Source: Lagopus muta
Lineage: Eukaryota; Chordata; Aves; Galliformes; Phasianidae
DNA: 64,000 nt
NCBI RefSeq assembly: GCF_023343835.1
Contig: NC_064447.1
Location: 2,294,001-2,358,000 of the forward strand
Reading direction: 5' to 3'
The notes below the pieces were generated by a model. That model saw only the letters and a program-made list of their open reading frames with translations, had not been told where the DNA came from and did not search any database. This document shows positions 12,401 to 27,400 of this stretch, one piece after another (the first letter of the stretch is position 1; each line of letters starts with the position of its first letter). Both the position numbers and the translations under genes were made by a program.

Positions 12401-15400
12401 ATAGTTAAATGTTAAATACAATCTCTTTCCTTATAGTGACGAACGGGGAAGCAAACAAAGCTTGCCTTGCTCACCAGGCGGTGACTCCACGATGGGCACT
12501 GACATCACCCTCCAGCACAGGCTGTTCCCAGCAGGGCGCACGGTGCGGGACCCCCTGTCTCCAACACCCCACACAGAGATCCTGTTCTGCTCCCAGCTCC
12601 AAGGAACTGACCCAAACTGCTCACATCAGGAGGGCCCTCCCACCTCACATCCCCCAACACAGTGCACGAGGCACAGAAGGTTTCCTCCTGCCCTCTCTAC
12701 AGAAGCAGAACCTTTGCCCTCTCCCTCAGCCGTGCCTGCTGAGCACACAGGTTCCCTTCCATTCCCTTCACAACCCATGTTTCCCCATTTTCTCTGGGTT
12801 GCTGGTGCTCACCCTGGGACACATCCTTCCTGGTGCACAGTGCCAAGGGGAAGCTCCTTGCCTGATAACCACTGACCTTCTGTGCTCTGCGCACAAGCAG
12901 CAAGGATTTCTTGCTTAAGGTGCACAGCAGCACGGGGATGGTTTAACCCACACTCTCCTCCTGGCCCTGCTGTTTGTGCTGCAGGATGCCGGGGAGCTTC
13001 CAGCAGAGCCCTGGCTCAGATACACCCACAGTACCACAATGAGGAACCACCACCACTTTCACTTTCTGAGCTCCCACCAAGGCTTTGTGACCCCACTCTG
13101 CTCATCTGTGCTGCAGCCCAGCTCCCCCGGCTCGATCCTACAGCTGCACTTGCAGAGGGAGATAAAGCTGCAAGGTCCTCCCTTCCCAAACTCCTTCCTC
13201 CTTATCATCCACAAAGCAAAACACTCCCACTAGGATCTCATCCGACCGCAGCAATTTCTCACTGTACGCCTCAATTCCAGCATCCTGCCTTGGAGCCATT
13301 CGTGTCATTTATCCATTTCCCCTTCCCTGAGCACGACTGGGGTCTGTGCAACACCAACATTTCCTTGCTCTTTCCAGGGCTCCACGTGCCCCCCAGGTCC
13401 AGGAGGGGACGGTGGTTCTGCAGCAGGTGGTACAGCCACCCCATGTGTGCAAGGAGGAGCAGTGGTCGATGCACTGGGGACTCACTGCTGCACACTGAGT
13501 GGTGCTGCAGCACACACTCAGCTGCAGCTTCTCCATCCCCACCTGACGGTTTGGGTTGTGTGCATCTCCCATCACTTTCACAGACATTCTGGGCTGCTGG
13601 AGAAACTCAGCAATGTAAGTTTAAACTGCCTCACTGTGGTCTGTGTCCTTTGAGAAGCATTAAACTCAGTTACTCCACGTGAGAACAAATGACACCTTCA
13701 ACACAAGCAACTGTTTTCTGCTACGATAGGCTGTGCCGTGCCTCCAGCCAGGCAAGTTGGGGACAGCTGGGGTATCCCATTCCCAAAACCACCCCTAGGA
13801 CCTCACCAAGGGCTGCCCTCCTGCCCAGATCCGCTCCCACTGTGCCATATGAGTTGCTCCTACATCTGATGCATCCTTCCTCGCTGCTACCGAGGCTGCC
13901 CCAGCGACCGCCCAGCAGATGGCAACAGCCCTGCATGCACTGTGCACACCCTGCACAGCCCTGTGAGCACTGTGCACCTCCCTTCACCTTCTGCAATTCA
14001 GCTGCCCCATTCTGAACATCTCAAAAAGGTCTTCCCCACATTCCCATGGCTGAAATTGGCATTGCTGCTATCTGCCATGCTCCTGGGCAGCCCTTCTGGA
14101 GCACAGCTATGCATTGATGCTGCCTCTCCTCCAGCCCACCAAAGTTTACACGTCTCCATGCCCAATCCCAGAGGAACTGTGGCTGCACACCTCATTTTTG
14201 TGGTTTGCTTTCATTTTGGGAGAGTCCTTCCATTATTGCAGGGCTGGAGGAGATTCAGCCTGCCTGATCTGCCCTAGCCTGCTTCAGTGGGCTCAGCTAC
14301 CCCAGGAGAGAGCCCCTACCCTCTGGCAGAGCACAGCAGGCATCTAGCCCCTTTCCTCCTGCTGGGCATTATAAAGGAGTCCCTGCACCTCCAAAGTGAA
14401 TGGCCCACATGACTCAGTGCTGTTCAAGCTCACACAACTCCCACCTATGCTTATTCAGCAGCAATGCTGCACCAGCACAGCCTGGGGGAACAATGCAGGC
14501 AAGGTGAATAGGTGCCTGGATGGACAGACTCCAAGCTCCCTCCAGGCTGCTTTGGGATGAACGATGCAGGCAGGGCAGCCAAATCACTGTGGTTATCATT
14601 AGGTGGCAGTTCCCAGCACAAAAGCAGAGTTGTCCTGCAGCCATCATGCCTCCACCATGGGCAGGAAGCAAAGCACCACCCAGGGCTGCAGAACAAAAAG
14701 CTGAGATGATGGATAACTGCACTGGGGTCCCTGTGTGAAGCACAGAGCTCAGACCTTGCCCCCGTCAAGAGGCTTTTATGACCCTTCAAGGAATGCAAGC
14801 ATTGGTTCTCCTTGGATGAGAAGCCTCAAATTGCACTGAGGAGGTTCAGGTTGGGCGTTAGGAAATGTTCCTGCTCAGAAAGAGCGGTGCTGCAGTGGCA
14901 CTGCTGCACAGGAGTGATGGGGTCACCGTCCATGGAGGTGCTCCAGAACTGTGGGGATGTGGGCATGGGGGGGTGGGCTGGGGTTGGAGCTGGGGATCTG
15001 AGAGGTCTTCTCCAACCTGAATGACTCTGTGGCTCTGCAGAGCTGTTAAGACACCAGTGCTGGATGGATGCTGAGGGCTTTCCTCGCTGTTCAGCTCTCT
15101 GATGACAGCCACCAGAAGAGGGGATGGATGACTCACCAAGAAGAGCAACCTCATTAACAAAGAGAAGGCATTTTCATTTAGGCTGCTTAAAGCACTTGTT
15201 TACACTTGTTTGAACAAACATTTAGCAGAAATGCTCTCTGTCAAGGCCTCAGCAATTGCAAGAGCTGGGCACTCCCTGTCGATCTGCACAGTTAAGGGGA
15301 AGCAGAACCCACACCCCCAATACAACAATGTCACATAGCAGCAGCTCTCAGCTCCGTGGCTGTGTAGATGGGTGCCCAACTCAGCTCAGCACCCCGGGGC

Positions 15401-18400
15401 ACAGCACAGCACACAGTGGGAGCTCAGTGAGATCAGAAGGAAGCACACACACCCCGAGATGCCCATTTATTTTTACGTATTTCTCCATCATGTTCCCATG
15501 TGCTGAATCCCTACGAAATTCTTGCAGCGTTCCAAACCACGTCTCCAAGACAACGAGGGTAACTCTTCCCCGGCACATTAAACAAAGGCACCAAAGGAGC
15601 TCTATCTTTTGAAGATCAGCCTGAATTCAGTACAAGAATCCGTTTCCACCTTTCTGGGAGGGCTGTTCCAGGACTCATCACCTTTCTCTTCTGGTGACCT
15701 AAGGGTTGGGGTGGCACGTGGGGCTCAGCAGTACCCTGTGCCAGGCTGGGTGCACACTGGGGGTCCCATTGGCTGTTGGGAACAGGGTGACCCAGTGACA
15801 GCTTGGGGCTATCCAAAGTGACAGGCCTGTGCTTCTCACCAGTACGTGGAAATGAGCTGCCCAACACCCAGTGTATCATTGGGAAACTTGAAAGAATAGC
15901 TTCAGCTATTCAGTTATATGGCACATAACAGCAAGGACGTGCATATTTACACACAAAGGCGACAAAGGTTGGGAGGCCCTGTTGAAATAACTATTTGTGT
16001 GGTAAAACCATACAACCGAGAGCACCAAAAGCCCAAATCCCGAAGACAAAAGTTCAAAGAAGGAAAAGCAGAAGGCAGCTATTCAGTGCTCACACGAGGC
16101 AGCAGCATCTGCAGCACCTCCTGCTCTGGGCTGGAGGGCAGAGAGCAAGAACTGGGGGAGCCAAGAAAGCAAAGCTGCAAACTCCATCCACAACAAACAG
16201 GTTGCCCAACAGCAGCTCCCTTCTAGCTGGGGACACAACTTGTCCTGTGCCCAGAAATACAGAAGGGAGAGGAGGGATGGGGACCACACCTTCAGCAAGA
16301 AGGAGGAAACCTCAGTTGAGCATTTTCAGCCAACCCCAAGGATGAAGAGGAAATCTACATTCTGTCTTTGGTTCTACCTTCTGCTGGCTGGACAGCACCA
16401 ATGTCTGTGCCCTGCAGCAGGCTTGAACTGCTTCAGCTCAAACCTGGGCTCACACTGTCCAACAACTGAAACCCCCACATGGAGCCAAACGAAGCAGCTG
16501 CAGGCGCCCATCCTGTCCCACCCCAAAGAGCATCTCCATCCTCCACCCCATGGCACTGCTCTCTGGCACCCCACAACTCAGACAGCATCACACCGAGCTG
16601 ATTTTTGCCCAAACACCAGCTTTAAATGCATCAAATTGATGCAGGCTCTCTGGCCCATAGATGACGGAACTCATTTTCATCCACCCCTGAGCCCATTGCA
16701 GCCATCTCTGCCCTGCAACCCAACCCCCCATGCACCACTCGTGCTGCACACACAGATATTCACGGTGCTCACACTTGCCTCAAATGTGACGAAGTCATCA
16801 AATTCATCAGGACAGGCCGGGGCTTCCTCCTCGGGGGTATATCCCATATCATACAGCTGGCTGTCGGGATCTGCAGAGGAAAATGAAAAAGATTCACCAA
16901 AAGGAAACGCACTCCCTTAAAGGAAGGCATGAGTAGGGAGGCACGACAGAAGGATGAGAACTTCCTTTGGCACACACTGGTGCCCTCAGCTTTTGGGAAG
17001 GATCTCTGTTTCCAGGCATCCCACCTCCAGAAGGTCGGAAAGCAACTGGGGTGCTGCTCCCACGTGGCCCCTTGCTGCTCCTACGGGGCCAACGCACAGA
17101 CCTGGCCCTACCCCACCATGCTTTCTGCTGCTTCTCCTGCTTTCATCCCTATCTCTGCTTCCTGCATCCTCTTAATCTTCTCCCAGAAGGCTCCAACCCT
17201 GCTGTGGGCAGGGAACACTGCTCGTTCTGCGTGTGACAGCCAACTACCATGGGAACAGCGGGGAGGGAAGGCAGGCTGCACCCAAGCTCTTGTCATGTCT
17301 GCTCCTCCCGTGCCCAGGCACAGCAGGAGCCGCCCTCGCAGGAGGACAGCAGAATGGGAGCTTTCAAGAAGGTGTCTTTAAAAACCTCCCTCCTCCTCTT
17401 CCCCCTCCTCCCACCCCCAAATGCAGCTGGAGCTGTGCGGGTCAGCATTGCTCTGAGCCCTCTGACAGAACAAAAAAGCACAAATTCCCCATGTTCCCTC
17501 AAGCAACAGCTAATGCCCGATCCAGCACACGACCTACATCGCAGACTGGAAATACCAAATGAAGATCAGCTGCTGCAGTCCCAAAATAAATAGCAGGCTG
17601 GAACCCACACAGCTCAGAGCTGTGAGCACTGCAGCACCGTGCTCAGTGTCCATAAGCCTGGCCAGGCAGCGTCACACTGAGCTCCCAGGGAAGCTGTGAT
17701 CCCATGGGTTTAGGAAGGACAGGCTGCCTGCAGCCACTGGAGGCTGAGGATGGGAGGGGATGCAGCTGCTGAGCCAAGTGCTGCAGGCATGGGGCAGCAG
17801 AGCCCTCCACTCACCTGCTGCCCACAGTCACCCTCCGCGGTGCCATCAGCTGGGGCTGTGAGAAGGCAGTGCAGGGACCGACACGAGCCCTGAGCCCACG
17901 GATGCGGCTGCAAATCAAAGCCAGGAACGAGGCAGACTGCTTTTCCAGAAATGGGCACACAGTGATTGCTCCAAACGAGCTGTGGCTCCAGCAGATGAAA
18001 GATGCTCTTGTTTGGAGTCAGTCCCTGCGCTGGGTGAGGGCTGATCCCTGCTGCTGGGGCTCCTGAGCACATTGCTTAAGGCTCTCTCTTATACATTTAC
18101 CTCCCTTTCCCTGTGCACAGCACCGTTCAGCCTACACTTGAGATTCCTCCCATTAATCACCTGCTCTCTATGCAGACCTAAGAGCCACCTCGGTGGCAGC
18201 TCCCAAACTGGGGATGGGGACGGGCACCAAGAGGCCTTCTGCCCACTGCCGGGAGAGCCCACAATGTGTCACACTGCCAGCACACAGCAGGGACAAACAG
18301 CCACCTCTCCTGATAACCGAGGCCAGCAGCCCCAGCATGCCCCCCCAGGAGCCAGGGGTACCCCAGAGCCAGCAGAGCAGACGCAGGCTGCTTCTTTCTG

Positions 18401-21400
18401 CTCATCCCTCCACTGCTTTTTTTCCTCCCCCTCTAACTAGAGGCAAGGAAACCTCCCGATTTCCTACAGACACAGATAAAGATATTTATTCAGCTCATTC
18501 CTTCCTGAGGGGCTTGTAAAGGGAGGATTTGCAATCAGGAGATAGCTGCCAGCTCCCTTTGGAAGCAGAGGTAGAAAATGTGGGCACGCAGCTCACTGCC
18601 ATCAGCTGCCTTTAGCACAGCTCTGCCCAAACCAGCACTGAGGAGCCCTTTGGCACAGGGTGAGCCCAAGGCTGGCTGCTCCATCTGGCTGCTCTGTGCA
18701 CCAGCAGGGCTCATTTGCACGGCCAGCTCCGTCACCAACAGCAAGGGGACCCTTGGAGATGTCCCTTGCTGGTGGCACCCCCAGGGGACAGCGCGTGATG
18801 CTCCCATCTCCCCCTGCTCCAGTGGGAGAGCCAAAAGGAACAAAACAACAAACAACAAAGGTTGAATTTTCTGCTCAACCCATTCCCTCCCCCTCCTAAA
18901 AAGCCATATGGTGCTTTGTGTATAGGGTAGAGTTGCCATGGAGAGCTCGCCTGCGAGTCTCCTGGCTCAATAGGCTGCATTAAGCCTCCAAATTCCCATC
19001 CAAAGGAGCCCCAAACCCAAGAACCCCTCACTGCTCTGCCAGGTGAGGGGTGCAGGATGGCAGCAGCAGTTCCACCCCACGCAGCCCTGCTCCAGCAGCA
19101 CACAGTGAGGGATGGCTGGGAGCACAAACTCCCCCAAGCCCATGCCACATCCCTTCCCCACCCCCCACCACAAGCAGATGTGCACCTCCTCTGTTCAGCC
19201 CTGATTTCCTTCAGCATCCTCCTTCCCTCCCAGGGCTGATGTGTGCAGCACACTTGGAGCTGCCTCCTTCCAACGCAGGGAGGCAATGTCCCTTCCTCAG
19301 GACCTCCCTCAGGACATCAGGACATGCCCATCCCAAAGGCTGCCCCTACACTTCAATGCTACAGGTGCCTGTCCCATCACATCCCCAAATCCCAAAGCTG
19401 CAAACCAGGCTCCAGCAAACCCTGCAGGGAGCTTTCAGCCCCACTGCCTTCCTGCAGAGAGGCGATATGCTGCACATTACACCTTCCTCCCAAACTCACT
19501 GCACTGATTTATTAGACTGGAATACATGAGCAGGGCACCAGGCACCAAGATAAAGCTTTACTTAAATTACTGTGGCGAGACAGCTTCACCAAGACAGCAA
19601 TGCTGATGCAGAACATACAGAAGGTACTGCTGGAACCAATAAGACTGAGCATAGTTACATCACCTAGTGAAGCTAAGGTGAAACTGGGAGGGAAAAAAGC
19701 AATTTTACCGATGATGAGGCCTCTGCAGCATCACTCTGACACCTATTCCTACCCCTGAACTTCCCCACTGCCCAGCATGGGACCATTCAAACCCCATCAA
19801 AGATCACATCCCAGGCAGATAGCACTGAGCACAGCCTGGAGATGGGAGCTCCTGGCCACGTACTGTTGCAGGTCCAGCCACAGTGCTCCCTTTTCCCCTC
19901 CACATCCAATTTCCAGCTTTCCTGAGTGTTTGTCCCAGGCTCTGCATAGGGCTGCATTTGTGCTGAGCTCACACAGCAGCCAGGAATGCTCTCTCCATCA
20001 CCTCAGTGCTCCTCAGAAGGGCTGGGAGCTGTGATGGGCTTTTCAGGAAACGCAGCACAGCGTGGAGCTGCAGGAAAAGAAGGCAAGGGGTGCAGAGGGC
20101 TCCTGAAATAGATTCCAAAAACTGCTTTCAAAAGACAGCGTTTTGGTGAAAAGGCACCTTGAGTGAAGAGCTGTAGTGCCACCCGGGTCAGGAACAGAGC
20201 CAGTTTTATCGGCTCCGTGTAGGAATGACCTAGAAAAACAGAGCCTTTCAGAAGTATTTAAGTCATCTGCCAACACATACTGCTGCAAGCCACAGAGCCA
20301 CAAACTCAGAGCGATCCCAACAGGATGGATTACGTGCAGCAAACAGACCTGAATTATTCAGCACGGTAATAAAGCTGGCCAGCACAGATAGCAGGAAGGC
20401 AGCACGAAGCCATGGCTGGCTATAATAGGGAGGGCAACCACTGCAGGCTGAGCTGTCTCCATGGGCATGCTGCTTGGAAACAAGGCAAGGGTGAAACATG
20501 ATGGTGCTCAGGAGATCTTGCATCCAGTGCCAGTGGGGAAGGCAGCATGCCCTCTGCCTGGAAGCACCCAAGGCCAGGCTGGATGGGGCAGTGAGCAACC
20601 TGGGCTCTGGAGGTGGCCCTGACTCCAGCAGGGGGTTGGAACAGGTTGGTCTTAAGGATCCCTTCCAACCCAAACTTGCCTGATTCAGGCAGCAGACAAT
20701 GTGAGGAACCTCCTAGATAAGACAGTCCCATGTGCAGAATAAAAGTAAACACCACCCCAGGAGCTCCAATGTGCACAAAAAGCAAGCTGGCATCACTGCC
20801 AGCCCTGTGCCAGGCCACAGCACTGTCCCACCACCGACCTTCACCCAGCTCCAGCTCAGAGCTCCCACCTGGAGCGACCAAACAACCCAGCTCAAACCAA
20901 CCCAGCACTGTGCCTACAAACACCTGGAATACTGCGCTCCAGGCTAAGTATAAGCACAGTGCCTCTGAATCTGGGTAAGTTACAAAAGCAGCAGTAAAAA
21001 CTAAATATAGTGATCTATAAAACAGGCAGGTTTGAGCTCAGAGGACAGAAGAATACAGCGTCCTGACCAGAACTCACCTGCATTTGTGGTGAACCGAGGG
21101 AAGAAAATGCATCACATGAGGAGAGACATTGAGCTGTGCCTGAAGGGAGCACCCGGCCCATCTCACACCTCCGAGGCCAGCATGGTCGTGCTGCCAGGAG
21201 ATATCATGTCCTCTGCAGCACATCCCCTGCTGCTGGCCATGGCAGAGCAGCGTGCAGCCCCTGGCCCCCAAAATCCATTGACATCACAGAATCACAGAAT
21301 GGCCAGGGACCTCAGGGATTGTGAATCTCCAACCCCCTGCCACATGCAGGGCCACCAACCTCCCTATTTAATACCAGCCCAGGCTGCCCAGGACCCATCC

Positions 21401-24400
21401 AACCTGGCCTTGAACACCTCCAGGGATGGACAGGGCATCCACAGCCTCTCTGGGCAGCTGTTCCAGCATCTCCCTCTGTAAAGAACTTAATCATCCTTGG
21501 CTCTGTGTTCAAAGCATCTCAAACCCAGCAGTTACACCTCAGAGTGGATCCAAGGGGCAGAGGGGTGGCAGCAGTGATGTTCTCCCCATCCCCCTGGCTC
21601 AACAAAAGTGTTCCTGCTGACCTCTACTGACTGCATGAACAAAACTACATCCAGAACAGCAGAAGTGGAGAAGAAATGGGGCTTTTTAGCTAGGCTGAGG
21701 CTGCAGCCCGAGCTGATCTCCAGGGCCAAGGAGATGATCTGATCATGGAGCAGCCATTTGCAGTGATAAACCAGGGGCAGCTCCACATTGCTGTGAAGCA
21801 GGTATCCCTCAGGTTTTGTGTGTTGCCTGTTACACTTGGCTGCAGCAAGTATTCCTCTGGCACATGCAGTGAAAACATCCATGAAGAAAGAATCCTGAAA
21901 ATGGCAAGAGATTCCTGGGCAAATCTCACATCCTGCTGAGCCCAAGGGCTGCTCAGCCTTAGCAGCAGCTTTACAGCAGCACATCTGAGCAATTCCCTGC
22001 CATTCCCATGGCGGAGCAGAGAGACCTCCGGACACAGCTTCTGCAACACTCCTGTGCTTCTCCCAGAAGTAGGTCACTGCACTGTGCTGCTTGCCAGGCT
22101 GGTTTTGGGAAGACACCCTCCCTGCTAAGGCACGGGGCAGGCCAGCTTCAGCTCTGATGCAACCCTACTCTGAGCTGCCAAGGTACGGACACGAACAAGC
22201 CCGATTGTTGACGTCAATTAAGGGAAATGCAAGCCAGCAGTGCTCCCTGCAGCATGTCAGCCCTTGCACAGCACACTGCTGCTCACGCCATTGCGGGGAG
22301 GTCTGCATTTGGAGCTTGCAGAACCCCAGCCCTGCAAGGCAAGAGCCACGCAGAGGTACTGTTTTCAAGCACAGTCCAAGCAGGTGCAGCTTTGCCCTTG
22401 TTTCTAGAGGGGTGATAAAAGGTTTGGCAACAGGCATCTCAGGAAGCATCCCCTTTGAAGCCAGCCCAGCAGCTGCATGTGTCGGGCAGTGCTTGGGGCT
22501 CCTGGGAGCAGAAGCTGGCTCATAGGGACATGCTCAGTGGTTTCCAAGCCAATCGTTGAAGCAGCACTATTTCAAGAGAAAACCAAGCCCAGCTCTTCCA
22601 AGAAAGGCTCAGCTTCTTGCCCCCAACAGAAGGGGTCACAGACTGCAAGCACGTGGGCTCCACACTTAAAAAGCACAGCGATTGCTTGGAGCATCCCTCT
22701 GCACCACGGGGATGTAAAGTCTGATCTGCAACCAGCAGCGCTGCAAAGAGCAGCAGGAAGATTTCCCCCCTCTTAAATATGCATTTCAATACAGCATTTA
22801 AGCCTTCACTCCTTTCGGTGGCAGAATTAACAGCTACCCTCATAAACCCCTCATCCCACCAAGCAGCATTGTAGGAGCAGAGCAAGATGCAGAGACACAA
22901 TCAGAACAATTCCGACCTCATTCTTGCTCATGAATCAACCTTGATTTCCCATTCATGGCAGCCCCAGTGCTGTGAGTGACAGCCGAACACAAAGAGGCAT
23001 CTGCTGTCCCTTCAGCCACCACGAGTTGTCTCCCTCATGGGAGGAACGGTGGGATCAGTGGGAATGCACTGACTGCAGCAATGCAGGGATAAAGAGATCA
23101 GCAGATCGCCCAAGTGCGAAGCGTTCCCAGCAGTGCCAGATGCTCTCCGAGTCATTCACTGCACACAGGAGCCCTCCTTCCATCTGCTGAGCTTCGGTGA
23201 GGTCTCACCTATTACAAAGCAAACACCTTGCATGGCAAACGGGGCGCAGGCAGCCCTGCTGACAGCAGCAGGCTCTGACGTTAGCAGCATCCCATTGCAA
23301 ACGCTGCCATATTTATTGCTGCACAAACGCAGCCTCAGAAAATAACTGCTGGATTGGGAGGGAATGCACGCTTCAGCTTCTGGAATTATCCCTGTGCAAG
23401 GAAAGCTTTCATCGCACAGAGCAGAAGCCATCTGCAATGCAGATCCTACAAAGAAAGGGGCTACACGTGAGGCAGGCGGTGGCCCACCTTGCCAGATGGG
23501 GCAGATACCTTCACCAGCGTGCTGCACAGCTGGGGCAGAGCCATGTCAGCAGGGCAGCTCCCAGCCCCACAGCTCCCAGCCCCACAGCTCCCAGCCCACA
23601 GCTCCCAGGCATCCCCCAAGCAGTGCCCCACTCACTGCAGCCAGCGCTTCCCGCAGGCAGGAACTCCGTTACAGCTTCCAGGTTTGGGTGTTGGCTCCGC
23701 AGCTGGATTTTCCATCTTCCCAAATCCAAAGAGCTTTTAGCTCAATATTTTATTTTATTATTATGATTTTTTTATTTTTTTAAAGAAAGAAACAAGATTT
23801 GACTATTTCCATCCTCCGGCCCTCCCCGATGGCTCAGGGCCGCCCTGGCTGCACAGAGCTCCTTTTGTTTGGGGTGAGGAGCGGTCGGACGATGCCGTGG
23901 GCTCCAGGAACACACCCTGCCCTGCTTCAAACAGCAGTAACCTGAACTGAGCCCAGCAGCCAGCCCTGCCTGCAGCAAGGCACTGCCCAGAGCTCCAGCA
24001 CTGGGGGTTGGCTGGCTTTTCAGCCCCCATCCTGAGCTCAGCCCCATGCCATCCACGTCTTAGTCCTGTGCTGAGTTTTCCAAGCAGCTCGCGTGCAATT
24101 CCTCAGACTTGTTTCTCATAGAGCATAGAATCATAGATCAGCCTGGGTTGAAAAGGATCACAATGCTCATCCAGTTCCAACCCCCTGCTATGTGCAGGGT
24201 TGCCAACCACCAGACCAGGCTGCCCAGAGCCACATCCAGCCTGGCCTTGAATGCCTGCAGCACACCTGCTTGGAGACTGAGTGAATCCAAGCAGAGATGG
24301 GATCCACGCAGGGAAGGAAAGAGACTTTAAACTTAACACAACAGGAGGAAAAAAAAGAAGGGTAAACACATTTAAAAGAGGTGATTCTTTGCTCTCTGTC

Positions 24401-27400
24401 GGTAAAGCTGAGGACCACGTTCTCCCATTAAGTCTTCTCTTTGGGAAGGGTGGAAGGTAAGGCTGAGGTCTTCTCATTACAATCTCCAATCCTGCTCCTT
24501 TTCCCCATGGTTGGCATCACCTGCTGGAGAGCAGGCGACAGAAGCAAGGCTCAGACCCACAGCGTTGCTCCACCACAGCGGGCAGGTGGCACAGCACTGT
24601 GTTCTGCAGCTCAGGCAGCTGGCAAGGCAACAGGAGTGAGGGTTCAGCATCCTCCCTGTGCATAAAGGCCAGCCGGACACAGGAGGCAGGTGTAAGGAAA
24701 GCAGCTGACAATACAGGTTTTGCTAGTTTTGCAAGCTTGCCTTCAGTTTGCCAGGTTGGTCTAGAGGAGCTGAGGAAAATCAAGCTATTCCCCTAGGGAG
24801 AGCCTCCAGGAAGTGGGGAAAGGAAAAGGAAAGCAGAACATCCCTTGAAATAAAGCCCTACCAACACTACAGCAGGCACTGTGAGGTCCAAGCTTTCCAA
24901 GAAGGGTTCCTCCTTCCATTCTCCCATGTGCAGGGAGCAAAGCACCATCTCCTTGCTCCCAAATCAGCAGCCAGCTCATTGCTGAGGCCGCCTGCGATGC
25001 TGGGGTGGGACATGAAGGGACCACATGGGACATGTGTGCTATGGGATGCTGCCAACCCCCCTTTAGGCACAGCACTGTGCAATCACCATCACCCAGCTGG
25101 GAGCAATGGGAAACCCCCAGAACCACAAATCTTACATCAGCTCTCACTTGCAGCAAAGGACCAAAGAGCTGCAGGCTACCAGGAAGTGCAACAGGACTCC
25201 CTCGAGCTACAGAAAGGCCCAGCTAGTTAACAAAGCCTCATTAAGAGGTATTTTGCCAGCAGCAGGCTTCTGTCTTTGCAAAGGGATGATCAATACTGGG
25301 CCCCTCAACAGCAGCAACGAACCCTCATGTTCATTTCAACATGAACAGCCCTGCTGGTGAGGCTGAACTCTGCTTTTCTCATAGCTGTTCAGTGCCTGCA
25401 ACATAAGAGAGGTCTGCCACACTTAACCACTGTAATAAACACACAGCAATCTCTTACTAGGTTAATAAATAGGATCTTGAAAGCTTCACCCAGATCTGCT
25501 TTTTTCCATTCAATTAATACAACACAATACTAGAGTGATGAATTATTGAAGAGAAACACAAGCCAGAGCTTTCACAAACATGCCCGACTCCAGTGGCAAT
25601 TTATTACAAATTAATAGCATGATGCATTTCCTCCTGCATCAGTGAAACTGATGAGCTGCAATGCCCACTGCTGCGGGCAGGGCTGCACACAGACAGGCTG
25701 TGGGGCAGGAAGGAGGGATGAGCAATCAACAAAACCTTTTCAGAGGGTTTCCACCCCTGAAACGAGTTGGTTTGTATGGGAAGCAATGGCTGTAGGTGGT
25801 GTTGGTGCTCAGGAGCAGGCTCCACTTGCAGCACACACACACTGCTGCACCAAAGCAGGGCTGAAATTTAAGACAAGCCCTTCTGTAAACAGAATGGATG
25901 AATGTGCAAATGTGATGCTTCCTATTTGCACATGTAAAGTCACATCTGCTCGCTAGGAGCCTCCCAGTGTTTCCCATACCCTCACCAACACCCATGCCCC
26001 CAAACGACCTTCCAGTGTTTGTCTTTGAGATGAATCATGTATTGAAAGATGTCCCTGTGTTTTTGGGGATTATTTTTATTGTTTGATTGGCTTTTTTTTC
26101 CTCCTCCCTTCAGCCATCCAGCCAGGTAACACAGTATTACTGTGTCACTATGGGAGCTCTTGTGCCAAGCAGACCCAAGGGCAGCATCCGAGCAGTCCTT
26201 GGTGCACACTGACCCTGCCAGCTGCAGTCAGACCCAACAGCACCCAGAGCACAGCAGGACCCATCGGCAGCACAGCACCCAGCTCACCTCCATTTCTGAT
26301 AGCTCTGATCCCACGGTGGAAATCTTCAAAGCTGATGACTCCGAGTCCGCTGGGATCGAGGTATTTGGTCAGCTCCTTCACCTGCAAGCACAACAGCACT
26401 GTTACCTCGCAGGGTTCATCATTTCTGTGTTTTAGGAGAGGTCCTGTTGTAACTGGGAAAACTCATTATCAGGCTGCCCAGTAGGAGGGCCCAATTAAGA
26501 AGGCTTGGTGGTGATGATGGATTGTTTCACGTTATAAATTTAGGCCACATAGCTGAAATGTTTGCACAATGAGATGATGCCTGGAGAGAGGACAGGACAG
26601 GGCAGTGAGCAAGGAGGGGATGAGGGGACATGTACTGGGCAGTTCTGTGGGGCTGGAGTGTCCCAGGGCACTGCAAGGGCAATTCCAGTGCTGGGGACAG
26701 GGAAGGGAGCAATCAGAGAGCAAAATCCAAGTGGTTCCTCGTGGTCCTGTCTGCAGAGAGCAGCCCGAAACAGCACTGAAGGGTCAGAGAGGACAGCATG
26801 ACTTAAAAAGCCCATCTGAACCCTGGGTGAAAAACGAGAGATGTAAACCATGGTTAAGTAACACCCAGCTGGCCCCAGACAGAAGCCTGCAATGGGGATG
26901 GGAGCAGAGGGGCAGGAGGATGGAGGGCAGTGGGCACCTTAACAGCAGGGCCAGAACCTCCTGCTCCACCAGCCACACTGCCCTGTACCCCTCCTGCCCT
27001 GTACCCCAGAGCTCTGCCCATAGGAAGGGCATTCTGCCCTCCAAAAAGCAACAGGCTTTGCTCCTCGGCTAAGCCAGTGGTGACAATTCCAAATTCATAT
27101 TGACACAAAGGCTTGGCAGCCGCATGACCAGGGGTTTTCCAGGAAGGGAAGGGATTCCCAGCAGCTCAGCAGCCCATGGACCAGGAAAAGGAAGCAGTGG
27201 GCCTTGCTGGTGGATGGATGGATGCAGCAGGACGACAGAACCACTGCTTGAGCAACCAACAGCAACAGAGCAGCTCACTGGGGGACAAGACCTCAATGGA
27301 GAGAGCAGGCTGGATCCCAACACAACACACTGCTGGCTGGGACTTGGCTTTAGCCTAAATGCAACCACCAGAGGAAGACGTTCCCCCAGGAACCTCAGAT

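Larger units (their letters stand above)
8805..16778. other. RAB11FIP3 intron 3
   Basis: Intron of about 8 kb. It holds a degenerate 23-bp minisatellite close to exon 4 (about 8893-9080) and a plus-oriented CR1 fragment (about 14815-15040). The open frame at 12882-13682 has no recognisable domain and is judged non-coding. No RNA gene was identified. Confidence 0.75.
16871..26287. other. RAB11FIP3 intron 2
   Basis: Intron of about 9.4 kb. It contains CR1 fragments at about 20560-20695 (plus), 21286-21540 (minus) and 24118-24290 (minus). It also has a 15-bp tandem repeat (23554-23608) and a T/A-rich low-complexity stretch (23745-23790). No coding exon or RNA gene was recognised. Confidence 0.75.

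Noticed and set aside
12882-13682. 266-codon plus-strand open frame in RAB11FIP3 intron 3
   Set aside because: Low-complexity Ser/Pro/His-rich translation without a recognisable domain, antisense within an intron, and no promoter or splice context.
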